This document shows, one piece after another, positions 57,101-62,457 of a stretch of DNA of 64,000 nucleotides. The stretch comes from Distichodus sexfasciatus. Taxonomy: Eukaryota; Chordata; Actinopteri; Characiformes; Distichodontidae. The first letter of the stretch is position 1, and each line of letters begins with the position of its first letter. Location of the stretch: the NCBI GenBank assembly GCA_032718565.1, contig JAVGVS010000007.1, positions 5,200,259-5,264,258 of the forward strand. Reading direction: 5' to 3'. The translations under genes and the position numbers were made by a program. Below the pieces are notes generated by a model. The model was not told the DNA's origin. It was given only the letters and a program-made list of their open reading frames with translations, and did not search any database.

Positions 57101-58354
57101 AATCGCGGATGCAGTGAGGTAAGAGTCCCGCAGTCGCGCTGCATCAACAGTTTATGTGCTTTCATTTTGTCAAGCCCAGCCTTAAAACAAAAGGCTCCAG
57201 GTGGATGAGCTGCACGGTTGATTGTATGGAAATACGAGTTGCAATTTAGACCTCCGCAATTATTTATTCATTAAAGAGCGTAATTAACATGAGACCGTAA
57301 TGAAGTGGCTCCCAGCTTCACAATCAAGTTCTGCAGAGCCTTCATCAAGCGAGCGCTCTGGCAAATCATCGGTTCAGTGCTCCTGCTGTGAGTGCACCAA
57401 ACCTGGATCTCGATTTGCTGTTGAGTGTGCGGTGATCATCTAGAGCAAGACTCGCATGCAGAAGCGGAAACATCCTAATTGCTGTTAATTACTAAGAATC
57501 ACAATCACTGTATCTCCCAAAACTATTAGAATTAGTAATGGCAAAATTGTACAGCTGGGTACTTGTTCTGGTCAACTGGATATCACCATGTGTTAATTAT
57601 GGTGACTGGTGGCAACATTTTAAATGATTGCAGCTCATGGGTATGGACTAAGAGACCAAAGATTTTGAAAACACACTTTCAAGGACAGCAAATGTCAAGG
57701 ACAGCAAATGTATTAAAACATCCAAGTTACTAATGCGAGAGGCCAAGTATCCGGCATCCAATCAAATTTTCAGTACATTTCAGTCCAGGGTATTGCAGTT
57801 TTCGCTTAAAGGAATAAAAAAGAAAATAACTTTCATCAACTCTAATAATTGGTGTTAAGCCGATTGGTATTTAATGTCCCGACTTTGCCTGTTTTCATTG
57901 ACTAGAATTCCTGCAAACTTGTAACAAATCAATGAGCCTGAGTCACGACTTCACAGTGGAAACCAGCTCTGATATTAGCTCACGTCCTTGAGTTAAAGTC
58001 TGTGCTGAAAATCTCTAGCCTGTTCTCCTGTTCTGTTTGGGTATTCGTTTGAGTAGAATTTTAAAAAACTGTCACACTGCAGCTGTGTCTATAAATTGAC
58101 AACCCTGACGACGCAACTCTCCTCTGATTCCCTCATACTGCAGAGACTTTGTGAAGGCCTTCATCCATTTCAAGAAGCCCATCGTGGTGGCCATCAACGG
58201 TCCCGCGCTGGGGTTGGGGGCCTCTATTCTGCCCCTGTGTGACATTGTGTGGGCCAGTGAAAGAGCTTGGTTCCAAACGCCCTGTGCTGCTCTGCGCCTC
58301 ACACCATCCGGATGCTCCTCATACACTTTTCCACAAATACTAGGAGTGGCCCTG
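19712..58354 (+). CDS. CDYL2: CDYL2, chromodomain Y-like protein 2 (3' end beyond the window)
   Basis: Exons 19712-19735, 35485-36058, 43454-43671, 56946-57118 and 58144-58354 join to 1200 nt, exactly 400 codons with consistent phases (0, 1, 0, 2, 0). The protein has an N-terminal chromodomain (about 7-60), a basic disordered linker with KKKR and KRK clusters (nuclear localisation-like), and a crotonase/enoyl-CoA hydratase-like domain from about 220 onward. The protein is nuclear: in this family the chromodomain binds methylated H3K9/H3K27 and the crotonase fold binds CoA and co-repressors. CDYL2 rather than CDYL is indicated by KGKWEYLIRWKGYGS.EDTW, EPEHHLLHCEEFID, VRKEEGFTH and SSQTSDNNALTPE. 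About 100 C-terminal residues, normally starting ANEML, are missing because the window ends. No break was seen in the coding sequence. Confidence 0.95.
19800..23184. other. CDYL2 intron 1, proximal part
   Basis: No gene seen. It holds a (TA)n tract at about 20974-20992, a (GA)n tract at about 21119-21141, and a fragment around 22550-22740 whose 'ttctgagcgtgcagtggaac' block also occurs inside the hAT-like element at 45503, so it is likely a relic of that family. GC-richer sequence near 19800-20120 may be part of the promoter region. Confidence 0.5.
23185..23375 (+). repeat. Teleost 'TTACAGCATTTA' interspersed repeat
   Basis: It opens 'gtttacagcatttagacgctcttatcc', continues through 'aaagtctacctggagcaacgtgg', and ends 'aacctcttggtccagaggcaggc...accaccacc'. 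It is the clearest of five copies in the window. The family is not assigned; it may be a SINE or a non-autonomous DNA element. Confidence 0.6.
25561..25597. repeat. Nested palindrome
   Basis: CATCAGGAGCCTGATG (25561-25576) and CATCAGGCTCCTGATG (25582-25597) are perfect reverse complements around a TTTTA loop, and each 16-mer is itself a palindrome around AG or CT. A related 'acatcaggagcttcctg' lies at 25265. The function is unknown. Confidence 0.9.
25752..25803 (-). repeat. 5' fragment of the 'TTACATTTA' interspersed repeat
   Basis: On the minus strand it reads TCATTTACATTTACAACATT then 'tagcagatgttcttatccaga', the canonical opening of the repeat listed at 23185. Confidence 0.6.
26020..26965 (+). 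pseudogene. Tc1 transposase remnant
   Basis: This is the coding part of the relic. The second catalytic region reads HGSDPKHTAK where active families have a D-N-D-P-K-H type motif, so the catalytic Asp appears lost or shifted. The Glu region reads SPDLNSTENLW. Multiple stops and frameshifts separate the pieces, so no product is expected. Confidence 0.7.
26511..26607. repeat. Imperfect inverted duplication inside the Tc1 relic
   Basis: The stretch from 'catgacaggatactgtcacc' to 'ctgtagctatg' (26511-26553) is mirrored by 'catagccacagtaaatg' to 'gtatcctgtcatg' (26566-26607). A further direct copy of the 'catagctacagtaaagcatggaggtgg' block lies near 26411, and 'ttttatggcaaagagtggtc' occurs at about 26300 and 26461. 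Confidence 0.7.
27485..28936 (+). other. Unidentified exon-like series encoding hydrophobic segments
   Basis: Three blocks have acceptor and donor signals and compatible phases: 27485-27572 (after CCTTGCAG, before GTAATA), 27621-27664 (after TTTTATAG, before GTGAAT) and 28775-28936 (after CTTTTAG, ending in TAA). Joined they would encode about 98 residues: QAIVYVSIAQLC...LINFLYDE, ALCGLVPAGISLVFK, then MRWLLCLVFCVIVTPGIV...LIILLWIKRQ and a basic end. The last block also starts with its own ATG. I do not recognise the family. It lies in CDYL2 intron 1 and may be a chance arrangement or a gene relic. Confidence 0.15.
29466..29823 (+). repeat. Interspersed repeat beginning with (ATTC)n (copy 2)
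   Basis: Same organisation as the copy at 12973: ATTC units, 'cctatcacggaaactatgggcgc', CACACACTCACAC, 'cctatgtcacatgcttttggactg', and 'ccttctcgctgtgaggcagc' at the end. Confidence 0.78.
29830..32450. other. CDYL2 intron 1, middle part, no gene seen
   Basis: A complex, non-repetitive stretch at about 30110-30380 may be regulatory. A stretch at about 30790-31225 looks like an old DNA transposon: 'cttcaggattt' at the left is roughly mirrored by 'aaatcctggaagg' at the right, but no target duplication could be fixed. An (AATA)n tract lies at 31360-31386. Confidence 0.4.
32456..34050 (+). mobile_element. Tc1-like transposon with about 200-bp TIRs
   Basis: The block from 'aagtatttagtcagccacc' at the left to 'aaaataagtatttggtca' (about 32470-32655) is repeated in inverted order at 33850-34050, giving TIRs of about 200 bp of the IR/DR type known from fish Tc1 elements. 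The right end 'ttaccccactg' is followed by TA (34051-34052). The left-most 10 bp are degraded. The TIRs are highly alike, so the copy is fairly young. It encodes a transposase on the + strand with two small frameshifts. Confidence 0.9.
32821..33837 (+). pseudogene. Tc1 transposase, two frameshifts and a mutated catalytic Asp
   Basis: It starts MAKTKELSKDTRNKILDLHQ with a paired-like DNA-binding region (ESAIGKQLGVKKSTAGAIVRKW) and a GAPRKISPRG linker, then VIWSDETK (first Asp), GGGNIMLWGCFSAKG and SPDLNPIENLWREL (Glu), and ends ITKY at 33837, normal family length. A run of five A near 33285 shifts the frame, then TAA follows in the original frame at 33304-33306. A second one-base loss near 33585 shifts it again. 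The second catalytic block reads FQPNNDAKHTAR, where active relatives have D-N-D, so the catalytic Asp looks changed to Asn. This copy cannot be active. Confidence 0.9.
34594..34800. repeat. Interspersed repeat, 'actttattgtcatc' type (copy 2)
   Basis: It begins 'gttcaaggtactttattgtc' and ends in repeated 'acaataaatacag' units, like the copies at 15105 and 48684 but more diverged. Probably a retrotransposon 3' end (inference). Confidence 0.45.
34943..34968. repeat. Short inverted repeat in a GC-rich patch
   Basis: ACGACAGC (34943-34950) and GCTGTCGT (34961-34968) flank AGGGCCACGC, about 0.5 kb upstream of CDYL2 exon 2. It could be a binding site or chance. Confidence 0.4.
35485..36058 (+). 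CDS. CDYL2: CDYL2 exon 2: chromodomain and linker
   Basis: The acceptor CATCCAG ends at 35484 and the donor GTAAGG starts at 36059; 574 nt, phase 0 to 1. It encodes residues 9-199. VERIVDKRKNKKGKWEYLIR then WKGYGSKEDTWEPEHHLLHC is the chromodomain, with cage residues Trp29 and Tyr32 joining Tyr7 of exon 1. The rest is a Ser/Arg/Lys/Gly-rich linker (RSRGETRKKKRTSG, then a Gly/Ala run). The exon is markedly GC-richer than the introns, as expected for a CpG-rich coding exon. Confidence 0.95.
36300..37320. other. CDYL2 intron 2, proximal part, no gene seen
   Basis: AT-rich with no recognisable coding content. A direct duplication 'aaacattccttcactttta' occurs at about 36644-36677. Confidence 0.5.
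37329..37567. mobile_element. 239-bp MITE with long inverted repeats
   Basis: The left arm (GAACTGGTTTCTTGAACAGG, 'gattaagcttagtcttgg') is mirrored by the right arm ending 'gttcaagaaaccagccc' at 37567 over about 65 bp. Flanks TGTATGTT (37321-37328) and TATATGTT (37568-37575) agree in 7 of 8 positions, which would fit an 8-bp target duplication of hAT type. The middle contains two further inverted copies of the 'aggattaagcctagtctta' motif. Confidence 0.75.
37600..39500. other. CDYL2 intron 2, no gene seen
   Basis: No repeats with clear ends were found. The stretch at about 39090-39330 is of higher complexity, with homeodomain-type TTTAATTAAA and a GC-rich 'ggggccggcgctctagacgc'; it may be regulatory. 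Confidence 0.45.
39561..40645. mobile_element. hAT-like non-autonomous element with perfect 8-bp duplication
   Basis: The ends TAGAGCTGCAACTATCGATT and, inverted, TAGAGCTGAAACGATTATT are flanked by CACACAGT on both sides (39553-39560 and 40646-40653). An 8-bp duplication and this end sequence are typical of hAT elements. It lies inside the left arm of the outer element and is therefore younger. No transposase frame is present. Confidence 0.88.
40980..41160 (+). mobile_element. Fragment related to the Harbinger-like element at 62649
   Basis: The stretch 'gagattggtagttcagc' to 'atggacagcaatcgcatctc' and 'agctttagcggcagcc' aligns with 62831-62912 of the complete element ('gagatctgtagtttgacc', 'atggagagaaatcacatctt', 'ggcgttagcagcagcc'). 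At 41952-41962 'gacacaggccc' followed by TAA may be the other end of the same copy, separated by later insertions. Confidence 0.5.
41160..41945 (+). mobile_element. Second, diverged hAT-like copy related to 39561
   Basis: Its inner part parallels the first copy in order: 'acatgc.ttatgttgt', 'atccatttgatatccatc.g.atatagaataa', 'tctgatcaattgaaaatgaa' with 'gaaatactgaagtttt', and 'gggagagaactacatttccc'. Clear termini were not identified. It indicates two insertions of one family within 2.5 kb. Confidence 0.6.
42393..42885. mobile_element. piggyBac-like MITE
   Basis: A 493-bp segment flanked by TTAA on both sides (42389-42392 and 42886-42889). The ends ATGAGCCTTTTACATTT and, inverted, AGGTCCTATATTATACATT are partly alike. 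TTAA duplications are the hallmark of piggyBac. No transposase is present. Confidence 0.65.
43454..43671 (+). CDS. CDYL2: CDYL2 exon 3: linker end and start of the crotonase region
   Basis: The acceptor CCTCACAG ends at 43453 and the donor GTACGT starts at 43672; 218 nt, phase 1 to 0, residues 200-272. It encodes GSALPNGETHLHSSVKRKFG, then YVFDKRLRYNVRQNE, FRDIVVRKEEGFTHVLLSSQ and TSDNNALTPE, closely matching the CDYL2 family, including the KRK nuclear-localisation-like cluster. Confidence 0.95.
43700..44800. other. CDYL2 intron 3, proximal part; complex sequence without repeats
   Basis: No gene. 43860-44220 and 44380-44580 have balanced, non-repetitive sequence with sites such as 'gggattaatagg' and 'gcggtggcacagcgc', and could be conserved noncoding elements (inference only). 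Confidence 0.4.
44809..45360. mobile_element. Foldback Tc1 derivative (552 bp)
   Basis: Both ends read CAGTACTGTGCAAA and are flanked by TA (44807-44808 and 45361-45362). The whole left half, including 'ggcaggtgtgaaaaaatgct', 'tttggtgtgaccaccctttg' and 'catcaattcttctaggtaca', is present again inverted in the right half. Each arm is about 230 bp. The inner 'accacccttt.ccttcaaaacagcatcaa' part is of the kind found at the 3' end of Tc1 transposase genes. The centre contains a short tandem 'actacaaaataatataatg' repeat. Confidence 0.88.
45503..46210. mobile_element. hAT-like non-autonomous element
   Basis: The ends TAGGGATGCCTGAAAATAG and, inverted, TAGGGATGCACGATTTGGG; flanks ATAAAGGC (45495-45502) and AAAGAGGC (46211-46218) agree in 6 of 8 positions. 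Partial copies of the same end family are at 52288 and 52388, and an inner fragment is near 22670. Confidence 0.75.
46560..46867 (+). repeat. Possible LTR-like segment
   Basis: A T/G-rich stretch ending with 'tttgcaataaatctgtgc' (polyadenylation-like) and 'cgtacaaatcctgcctc', the style of fish LTR-retrotransposon LTRs. A similar composition is seen at 52891-53133. No partner LTR, primer-binding site or target duplication was found, so this is tentative. Confidence 0.25.
46868..46985 (-). repeat. LINE-like 3' tail fragment
   Basis: On the minus strand it contains 'cctctcaaggtttcttccc' then 'acttgagggagtttttcc' and 'ttgcc', matching the + strand copy at 50590-50772, a common teleost retrotransposon 3' end. 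Confidence 0.6.
47000..48100. other. CDYL2 intron 3, no gene seen
   Basis: A stretch with weakly repeated 'gtccaaaag' units at 47030-47180 and moderately GC-rich sequence at 47600-48000. None of the short frames has family motifs. Confidence 0.4.
48105..48232 (-). repeat. 'TTACATTTA' interspersed repeat, partial
   Basis: On the minus strand it opens 'ctatttacatttatagcatt', and continues to 'ccggagcaacttggagttaa' and 'gggctttgctcctgggc', the standard order of this teleost repeat. Confidence 0.6.
48684..49000. repeat. Interspersed repeat, 'aactttattgtcatc' type (copy 3)
   Basis: Tandem 'aaagtcaaa' units lead into 'actttattgtcatctctgct', 'acgacgtggctccagg', and repeated 'caatatacattttaaac.aga' units, as in the copy at 15105. 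A Tc1 element begins directly after it. Confidence 0.65.
49019..50580 (-). mobile_element. Tc1-like transposon, complete ends
   Basis: The ends CAGACCATCTCAAAAAATTA (49019) and, inverted, CATACCATCTCAAAGAATTA (to 50580) are both flanked by TA (49017-49018 and 50581-50582). The long TIRs include 'gggttttcattatctgtaag' and 'ccataatcat' about 140 bp inside each end, with a second copy of the 'tcagaaaattagaatatt' motif there, an IR/DR arrangement. Length 1562 bp, a normal size. It carries a broken transposase on the minus strand. Confidence 0.93.
49270..50263 (-). pseudogene. Tc1-family DD34E transposase, broken
   Basis: The start is MGKTSDLTDVQKTVIDTLHK (50263), followed by a helix-turn-helix (KKVIAKEAGFSKSAVSKHI). 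The core motifs are LFSDESKF (Asp), FQQDLAPAHTAKG (Asp) and SPELNPIENLWG (Glu); I count 34 residues between the second Asp and the Glu. The end GGSTQY-stop is at 49270. The protein is split by frameshifts at about 50092, 49750-49800 and 49580, and by an in-frame TAA at about 49378-49380. The catalytic residues are retained, so loss of function comes from these breaks. Confidence 0.9.
50590..50772 (+). repeat. LINE-like 3' tail ending in ATTGA units
   Basis: The order 'ctcacccagaaaaggatgg', 'aaggtttcttcctgctagag', 'ggagttcttccttgcc', 'gtaaagtgctttgtgacag', 'aataaaattgaattgaag' is that of a widespread teleost non-LTR retrotransposon 3' end. Confidence 0.7.
51208..52167 (-). mobile_element. pogo/Tigger-like element, internally deleted
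   Basis: The ends CCGTATTTGCCCAACGATAG and, inverted, CCTTATTTCCCCAACGATAA are flanked by TA (51206-51207 and 52168-52169). Length 960 bp. A 100-residue frame on the minus strand matches the C-terminal end of pogo-type transposases; the catalytic part is absent. Confidence 0.85.
51705..52007 (-). pseudogene. pogo/Tigger transposase C-terminal remnant
   Basis: MTYSQVCKWVISAWNNMKPE then SVQNGFHKAEI is the pattern seen after the catalytic core of pogo/Tigger and jerky/CENP-B-type proteins, where a V..W...AW..I....I..SF...GI segment is typical. It is followed by an acidic Ser/Asp tail (SDTSDERVSDISDSKAAQV, FGDDNVYRSDFEGFEDKP). The D-D-D catalytic region and DNA-binding domains are missing, so this is a fragment. 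The open frame of 100 codons suggests the insertion is not very old. Confidence 0.75.
52288..52321 (-). repeat. hAT-like terminal fragment
   Basis: 'aatggtatcggtgcatcccta' is the inverted end of the TAGGGATGCA family, preceded by 'ggtattggtactcggtatc' repeats. The element is truncated; its other end was not found. Confidence 0.5.
52388..52491 (-). repeat. hAT-like terminal fragment, second copy
   Basis: Reiterated 'atcggt' units, then 'agtggtatcggtgcatcccta' at the end, as in the fragment 170 bp upstream. The two adjacent copies may be tandem insertions or a duplication. Confidence 0.5.
52623..52795 (+). repeat. tRNA-derived SINE (copy 4), internally shortened
   Basis: Preserves the tRNA-like head: 'cgtaacggttagg' (A-box side) and a good B box GGTTCAAATCC (52668-52678). 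The body lacks the 'cactgaggtac' part, and the tail is 'aatgacaaataatcactcac'. Confidence 0.85.
52891..53133 (+). repeat. Possible solo LTR-like segment
   Basis: It begins TGTAAACC and ends CACCTGTGACA (TG...CA), with a T/G-rich middle and 'gataaagctc' before 'cctcctcccttgcacctgtg'. No target duplication could be found, so this is tentative. Confidence 0.25.
53771..53793. repeat. (TG)n microsatellite
   Basis: Uninterrupted TG dinucleotides. Further short TG or AC tracts lie at about 53521-53557 and 55465-55482. Confidence 0.9.
53917..54856. mobile_element. hAT-like non-autonomous element with perfect 8-bp duplication
   Basis: The ends TAGGACTGCATGATAAATCA and, inverted, TAGGGCTGCACGACTGTGG; ATATATAC flanks both sides (53909-53916 and 54857-54864). 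An inner 'attgtgggagatg.cgttctctccc' block is the inverse of a block in the elements at 39561 and 41160, so the families are related. Length 940 bp, no transposase. Confidence 0.88.
55019..55211 (-). repeat. tRNA-derived SINE (copy 5), head truncated
   Basis: Minus-strand body and tail with 'ggatgagtcaaaggcagagg' and 'gaggtgctcatgagcaaag'. It ends at 'gccagttcaaatcctgg', the B box, without the upstream head. Confidence 0.82.
55520..55720. promoter_or_regulatory. Candidate intronic regulatory stretch
   Basis: A non-repetitive block in CDYL2 intron 3 with 'tataatcagattagatat' (homeodomain/GATA-type sites), 'agatggcagcagagatgagc' and 'ctaatcaagactcagcacc'. It resembles the composition of vertebrate conserved noncoding elements, but conservation cannot be tested here. 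Confidence 0.2.
55961..56207 (+). repeat. tRNA-derived SINE (copy 6)
   Basis: The head is 'ggcagttggtagtgtaacag', the B box is degraded ('ggaatccca'), and the body is complete with 'ggtaccactgaggtattcat' and a tail of 'gtgttcacaatgacatataatccctcac'. Confidence 0.85.
56946..57118 (+). CDS. CDYL2: CDYL2 exon 4: crotonase-like domain, part 1
   Basis: The acceptor CCCTCAG ends at 56945 and the donor GTAAGA starts at 57119; 173 nt, phase 0 to 2. It encodes residues 273-329: IMKEVCRALGNAAVDDSKLL, LLSAVGSVFCSGLDPSYLIG, then RLSTDRRKESSRIADAV. AVGSVFCSGLD is the first oxyanion-hole/CoA-binding loop of the crotonase fold. Confidence 0.95.
57230..57420. promoter_or_regulatory. Candidate intronic regulatory stretch in intron 4
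   Basis: A complex, repeat-free block just after exon 4 with 'gagcgtaattaacatgag', 'gcaattatttattcatt' and 'tcacaatcaagttctgc', holding several homeodomain-type sites. Its proximity to exon 4 and composition suggest possible conservation; this is inference. Confidence 0.2.
58144..58354 (+). CDS. CDYL2: CDYL2 exon 5: crotonase-like domain, part 2
   Basis: The acceptor ATACTGCAG ends at 58143 and the donor GTGAGT starts at 58355; 211 nt, phase 2 to 0, residues 330-400. It encodes DFVKAFIHFKKPIVVAINGP, ALGLGASILPLCDIVWASE, then AWFQTPCAALRLTPSGCSSY and TFPQILGVAL. NGPALGLGASILPLCD is the conserved second oxyanion-loop helix. The family's usual next residues (ANEML...) are encoded beyond the window. 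QTPCAALRL differs mildly from the more usual QTPYATIRL. Confidence 0.95.
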
Positions 58355-58375
58355 GTGAGTAAAACCGGCCCGAGA

Positions 58376-58536
58376 TTTACATTTGCAGCATTTTTACAAT
58401 CCAAAGCAACCTCCGTGGGTCTTGGTCAGAGGCTGTGCAATGGATTTTTAAGCCCTCATGAGTTTCTAAGCCTCAATCTTGAGGTCACCAGTACAGCGGT
58501 GCGGTCACTTAGACCACAATACCACCACCAATAAAA
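58376..58536 (+). repeat. 'TTACATTTG' interspersed repeat adjoining exon 5
   Basis: 'agatttacatttgcagcattt' starts 22 bp after the exon 5 donor, and the copy ends 'ggtcacttagaccacaatacc' and 'accacc', as the copy at 23185 does. Confidence 0.55.
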
Positions 58537-59002
58537 GCAACATGAAAATATATATTTTTTAAAGCATTGAAGCATTGCATTCACCAGTATTTTCTTATGA
58601 CAGAATCTTTGTGAAAACTGCATACAGGGATTTAAAGAAAATTGTGTCTTAAGAACTGCTGGTGAATGAGGCCCATTGTTTTTTGGACAGTTCAACTATA
58701 AACCACCATGTCATATAAAACAAGACTCACGAAGAGACAGTGGACCTCATTCACCAACCGTTCTTATGCACTTTTCACTTCACACATATTTGAGTGATGG
58801 TAATTTGTTCAAAATAATCAGTTGTGACAGTTTTGCTGATTGTACATTTGATAAAATGATGATATTTTAAGGTAATGTATTGGTGGCCTTTTAAAAACAC
58901 CCTTAAAATGATTAAATAATGTATTCTAATAATTCTAAATATTAATGTAGAATTATTTATTGATATAATTATTGTCTATTATTATTTACAACATTTACAC
59001 TA

Positions 59003-59171
59003 TAGGTTAATTGGCAACTGTAAATTGGCCCTGTAAGGTGTGAATGTGCGTGTGATTGTGTGAGTGTGTCTGCCCACCTTGCGCCTGTATGTTCCCGGGA
59101 AAGATTCTGGTCCCCCCGCGACCCCATTTGGGATTAAGCAGTTCAGATAATGAATGAATGAATGAATGAAT
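59003..59171 (-). repeat. (ATTC)n-type interspersed repeat, shortened (copy 3)
   Basis: Minus strand: ATTC units, then 'gggtcgcggggggaccagaa', a CACACTCACAC stretch, and 'ggccaatttacagttgcc' with 'aattaacct', as in the copies at 12973 and 29466, but lacking the distal half. Confidence 0.7.
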
Positions 59172-59581
59172 TGAATACATATATGTATATATATATGTGT
59201 GTGTGTGACCCGATCTGCCATAATGAGTCGGAAGTCGGGGGTTCTTTTATTTAGGATATGTTTTGAAAAAGATCAAAAATATCGATGCTTTTTTGGTTTG
59301 AGCATGAGCTATAAGTCTTCAAAAATTAATCTCCCAAAGTTTCATCATGGAAATAATTAGAAAATGTACTTAAATGGCTATTTAAGTTGAGTTGCAGCTC
59401 TCAAATCTTACAAAAGAATGTCCTTTAAATGCAATTTTCTCTGTTTTTCAGTTGGAAAATGGTGCTTATGACATTATAATCCAAATCCATTGTAACCCTG
59501 ACAACTGCTAAGATATAGTTTTGACCAAGATATCATTTTAAAGCTTATTTTATCAATCTTTTCAATGAAATGGGTCACTGT

Positions 59582-59632
59582 GACTCCTACAGATCAGGTC
59601 ACATATGAATATATATATATACCATGAAAATG

Positions 59633-59715
<83 letters not shown>

Positions 59716-59809
59716 ACACATAATTTCTCTATGGTTCATCAGCAGTCATGTGGATGTGAACAGACTCCTGTTGCCAGATCAGGTCACATATGAACATATG
59801 AAATGATTT

Positions 59810-59892
<83 letters not shown>

Positions 59893-59935
59893 ACACATAA
59901 TTTTCATGGTTCATCAGCAGTCATGTGGATTAAAT
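59582..59935. repeat. Tandem duplication of about 180 bp, each with an expanded (AT)n tract
   Basis: Unit 1 (59582-59762) and unit 2 (59763-59935) share 'cagatcaggtcacatatgaa', 'gtatacacataattt' and 'atggttcatcagcagtcatg'. Each contains a long AT tract (about 59637-59710 and 59814-59884). Confidence 0.9.
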
Positions 59936-60604
59936 CCTGCCTTGTTCAGTGATTGATTATGATAGTTTGCTTCTACACTGAGTAAACACCAAAAGATACA
60001 TGACGAAAAATAATGCAGTACACTTTATATGTTTAAAGGTACATGTGGACTTCAATTTGTACTGTGTTCTAGAATAAGAACCCTATGGGTGTGTGCAGGT
60101 TGTAAATTACATTCTAAGGACTTCTAAGAGTTTTTTAGTTGTTTTTTATATCAGCTTTTAAACAAATGAAATATTACTGTATACACGTTTGGACAGTGCA
60201 TTTAGAAGTATCAAGAACATGTCATTTTGCTCCTTTTGCCGTTTACTCAATGTGGAAATTGTGACATTCTTCTCGGCTTCCCGACTTTTTGCGCACTGCA
60301 GTCACATGCCCTTTTATGGGAGATTGTAGGGCGTTTCCCAGTGCTAATTCAGAAAAACTGGCAAATGCTTTAAATTACAAAGACATGAGATTTATCATTC
60401 TTTAGAGCACAGGTGCAAACAACTCTGCTGCTTAAGAACACGTCATGTATCCGGCATAGATTATTCTTAGCAAATTTCTTAAGAACAAATTTAAGAAAAT
60501 TCTTGGTGAATGAGGCCCAATGACAGTCTGTTTAAGTTGTCACATATATAGTTATACAGGTATAACCTACTCAACGATTGTGTTGATAAACATTCTCATT
60601 CACT

Positions 60605-60806
60605 TTAATGAGTGATTATTTGTCATTGTGAACACCACACAGCACACTGTGCACCTTAACAAAATGTGACCCTGCATTTGACCCATCTGTGAAGGAGCAG
60701 TGCTTGGGGACGGTACCTCAGTGGTCTCTTTACTGGTCCAGGAGTTGAACCAGCAACCCTCCGATCATGAAGCCAACTCCCTAACTGTTCCATTACCAAG
60801 TGCCCC
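60605..60806 (-). repeat. tRNA-derived SINE (copy 7)
   Basis: Minus-strand copy with the shared tail 'gacaaataatcactca', body 'ggatgggtcaaatgcag' and head region 'ttggtaatggaacagttagg'; it lacks the 'gtcagctgcccactg' part. Confidence 0.85.
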
Positions 60807-62457
60807 AGATAACAAACATCCATAACTTTGAGCTTAGTGCCTCATAATTCATGCATGAAAGGGTTATAAAATGTGAAATCTGTTGAGAAGATTAATACAA
60901 AATAAAATAAACATAAAACATAATGGAAAAAGCAAGAACAAAGATTAGCTAATGGACAGCTGCATAAAATTATATGTCATGTAATAAGAGACCTTGAGCA
61001 AAAATGGCATCAAAGTGCAGGAGTGAAAAGTAACTAGTATTATGGCTTTATGGCTGTGACTCATTCAGATCACATTATGTGCACACAGCATCCCTGCCTA
61101 TAAAAAGATTTCAGGGCATTCATATATCTGATGATGTGAATGCATATGTTAATTGCGGTGCAGGAGGTGCAAGTGGTTCGACATTGCAGCTGCAAATCCA
61201 AATGGCAGCCCTAGAAAAAAGGACTTACTGCTGATAAAACCAGTCCAGATCAGATCATATATTTTGGTTTGCTCTTCCCATTTAGTCAGCATCTTAAGTA
61301 AAAGAACAAGGAAGAAAAGGAATGCAAAGCAGATGGTGGCAGCAAATCGATCTGAGTAACTGAATCTCTATGTTAGTGTGCACAGGACTAAGGGTTAGAA
61401 TCTTGACTTAGCCTAAAAACAGTACTGTCAAGAGTAGAGTGCCTTTTACAAGATACCTGGCTAACAAACCCTCAGTAGGTGTAAATTTAGGCATAACTGA
61501 GGAGAATTTCTGTTTTAGGAAGCTTAAAAGTGCTGCAGTTAAAAGCACTTTCATATTGAAAAGACACTTTGTCAATCTGGCAAACCTAGTCAGGGAAAAA
61601 TGAACCTGTGCTCTCATGACTCAACTGTCATTGCATGACTGATAACAGCCTATCAGCTGAAAATGATTTGGCAAAGTACACAGGTAAACAACAAATGCCA
61701 CTGTTGGAACCGAAGTCTGAAGAGTAGCTTTTTCAAAACATTTGTGTATGATGGGAGAATAACAATTGCTACAAAATAAGCAAGTTTACACTAAAACTCG
61801 GCTCCTGAAATGCATATTATTGATTGGGGCCAAAGTTTGAGCTCCTAAAATCTGTTCTTTAACCACACTCACTATTAACCGGGCAAAACCTGAGTCTTTA
61901 GCTGCTTGGAAACATTTAGTGGTTGAGTTAACTAAGCTCCTTAGAGGCCAGTGATGCATGAATGTAACTTTTTCTCACTGTTGGTCTTGTTTTCTTTCTT
62001 ACTATTCACCTAGTACCCATGTTATTATTATTATTTTATTTTTTTTTGCTATTACTATTATTATCTCTTTTGCTTTCTGGATTTTTTATCTAATGTGATG
62101 TACAGCTGTTTTCCCCTTGCTTAGACTTTGGCTTGTTAGTGTGATACCGGTCAGCCTTTTTGTGTTTCTGTTTTGTCTACGTAATGCATTTGTTATCTTC
62201 TGATTTAAAAAAAAAAAAAAAAAAGTTAATCATGAAAAAACACACTCACCGTGGCTCAGAGGTCTAGAATATTTAAAGTGAAATTAAACATTTACTATGA
62301 AGTTTAAAATGAGAGTGAAATTAGAATTAAGCAACGTAAGAAAGATGGCCTATGTAGATCTGTATTTAAAACATTTACTGAACTATACAATACTTTGTAA
62401 TATTTTTGCTTCTATGATAAAGTGGACCAAAAGTAACTGACTGAATTTTTAAGGAGG

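Noticed and set aside
58072..58404. 110-codon minus-strand frame
   Set aside because: Antisense shadow of CDYL2 exon 5.
59605..59914. Frames rich in Tyr-Ile repeats
   Set aside because: Translation of the AT microsatellite.
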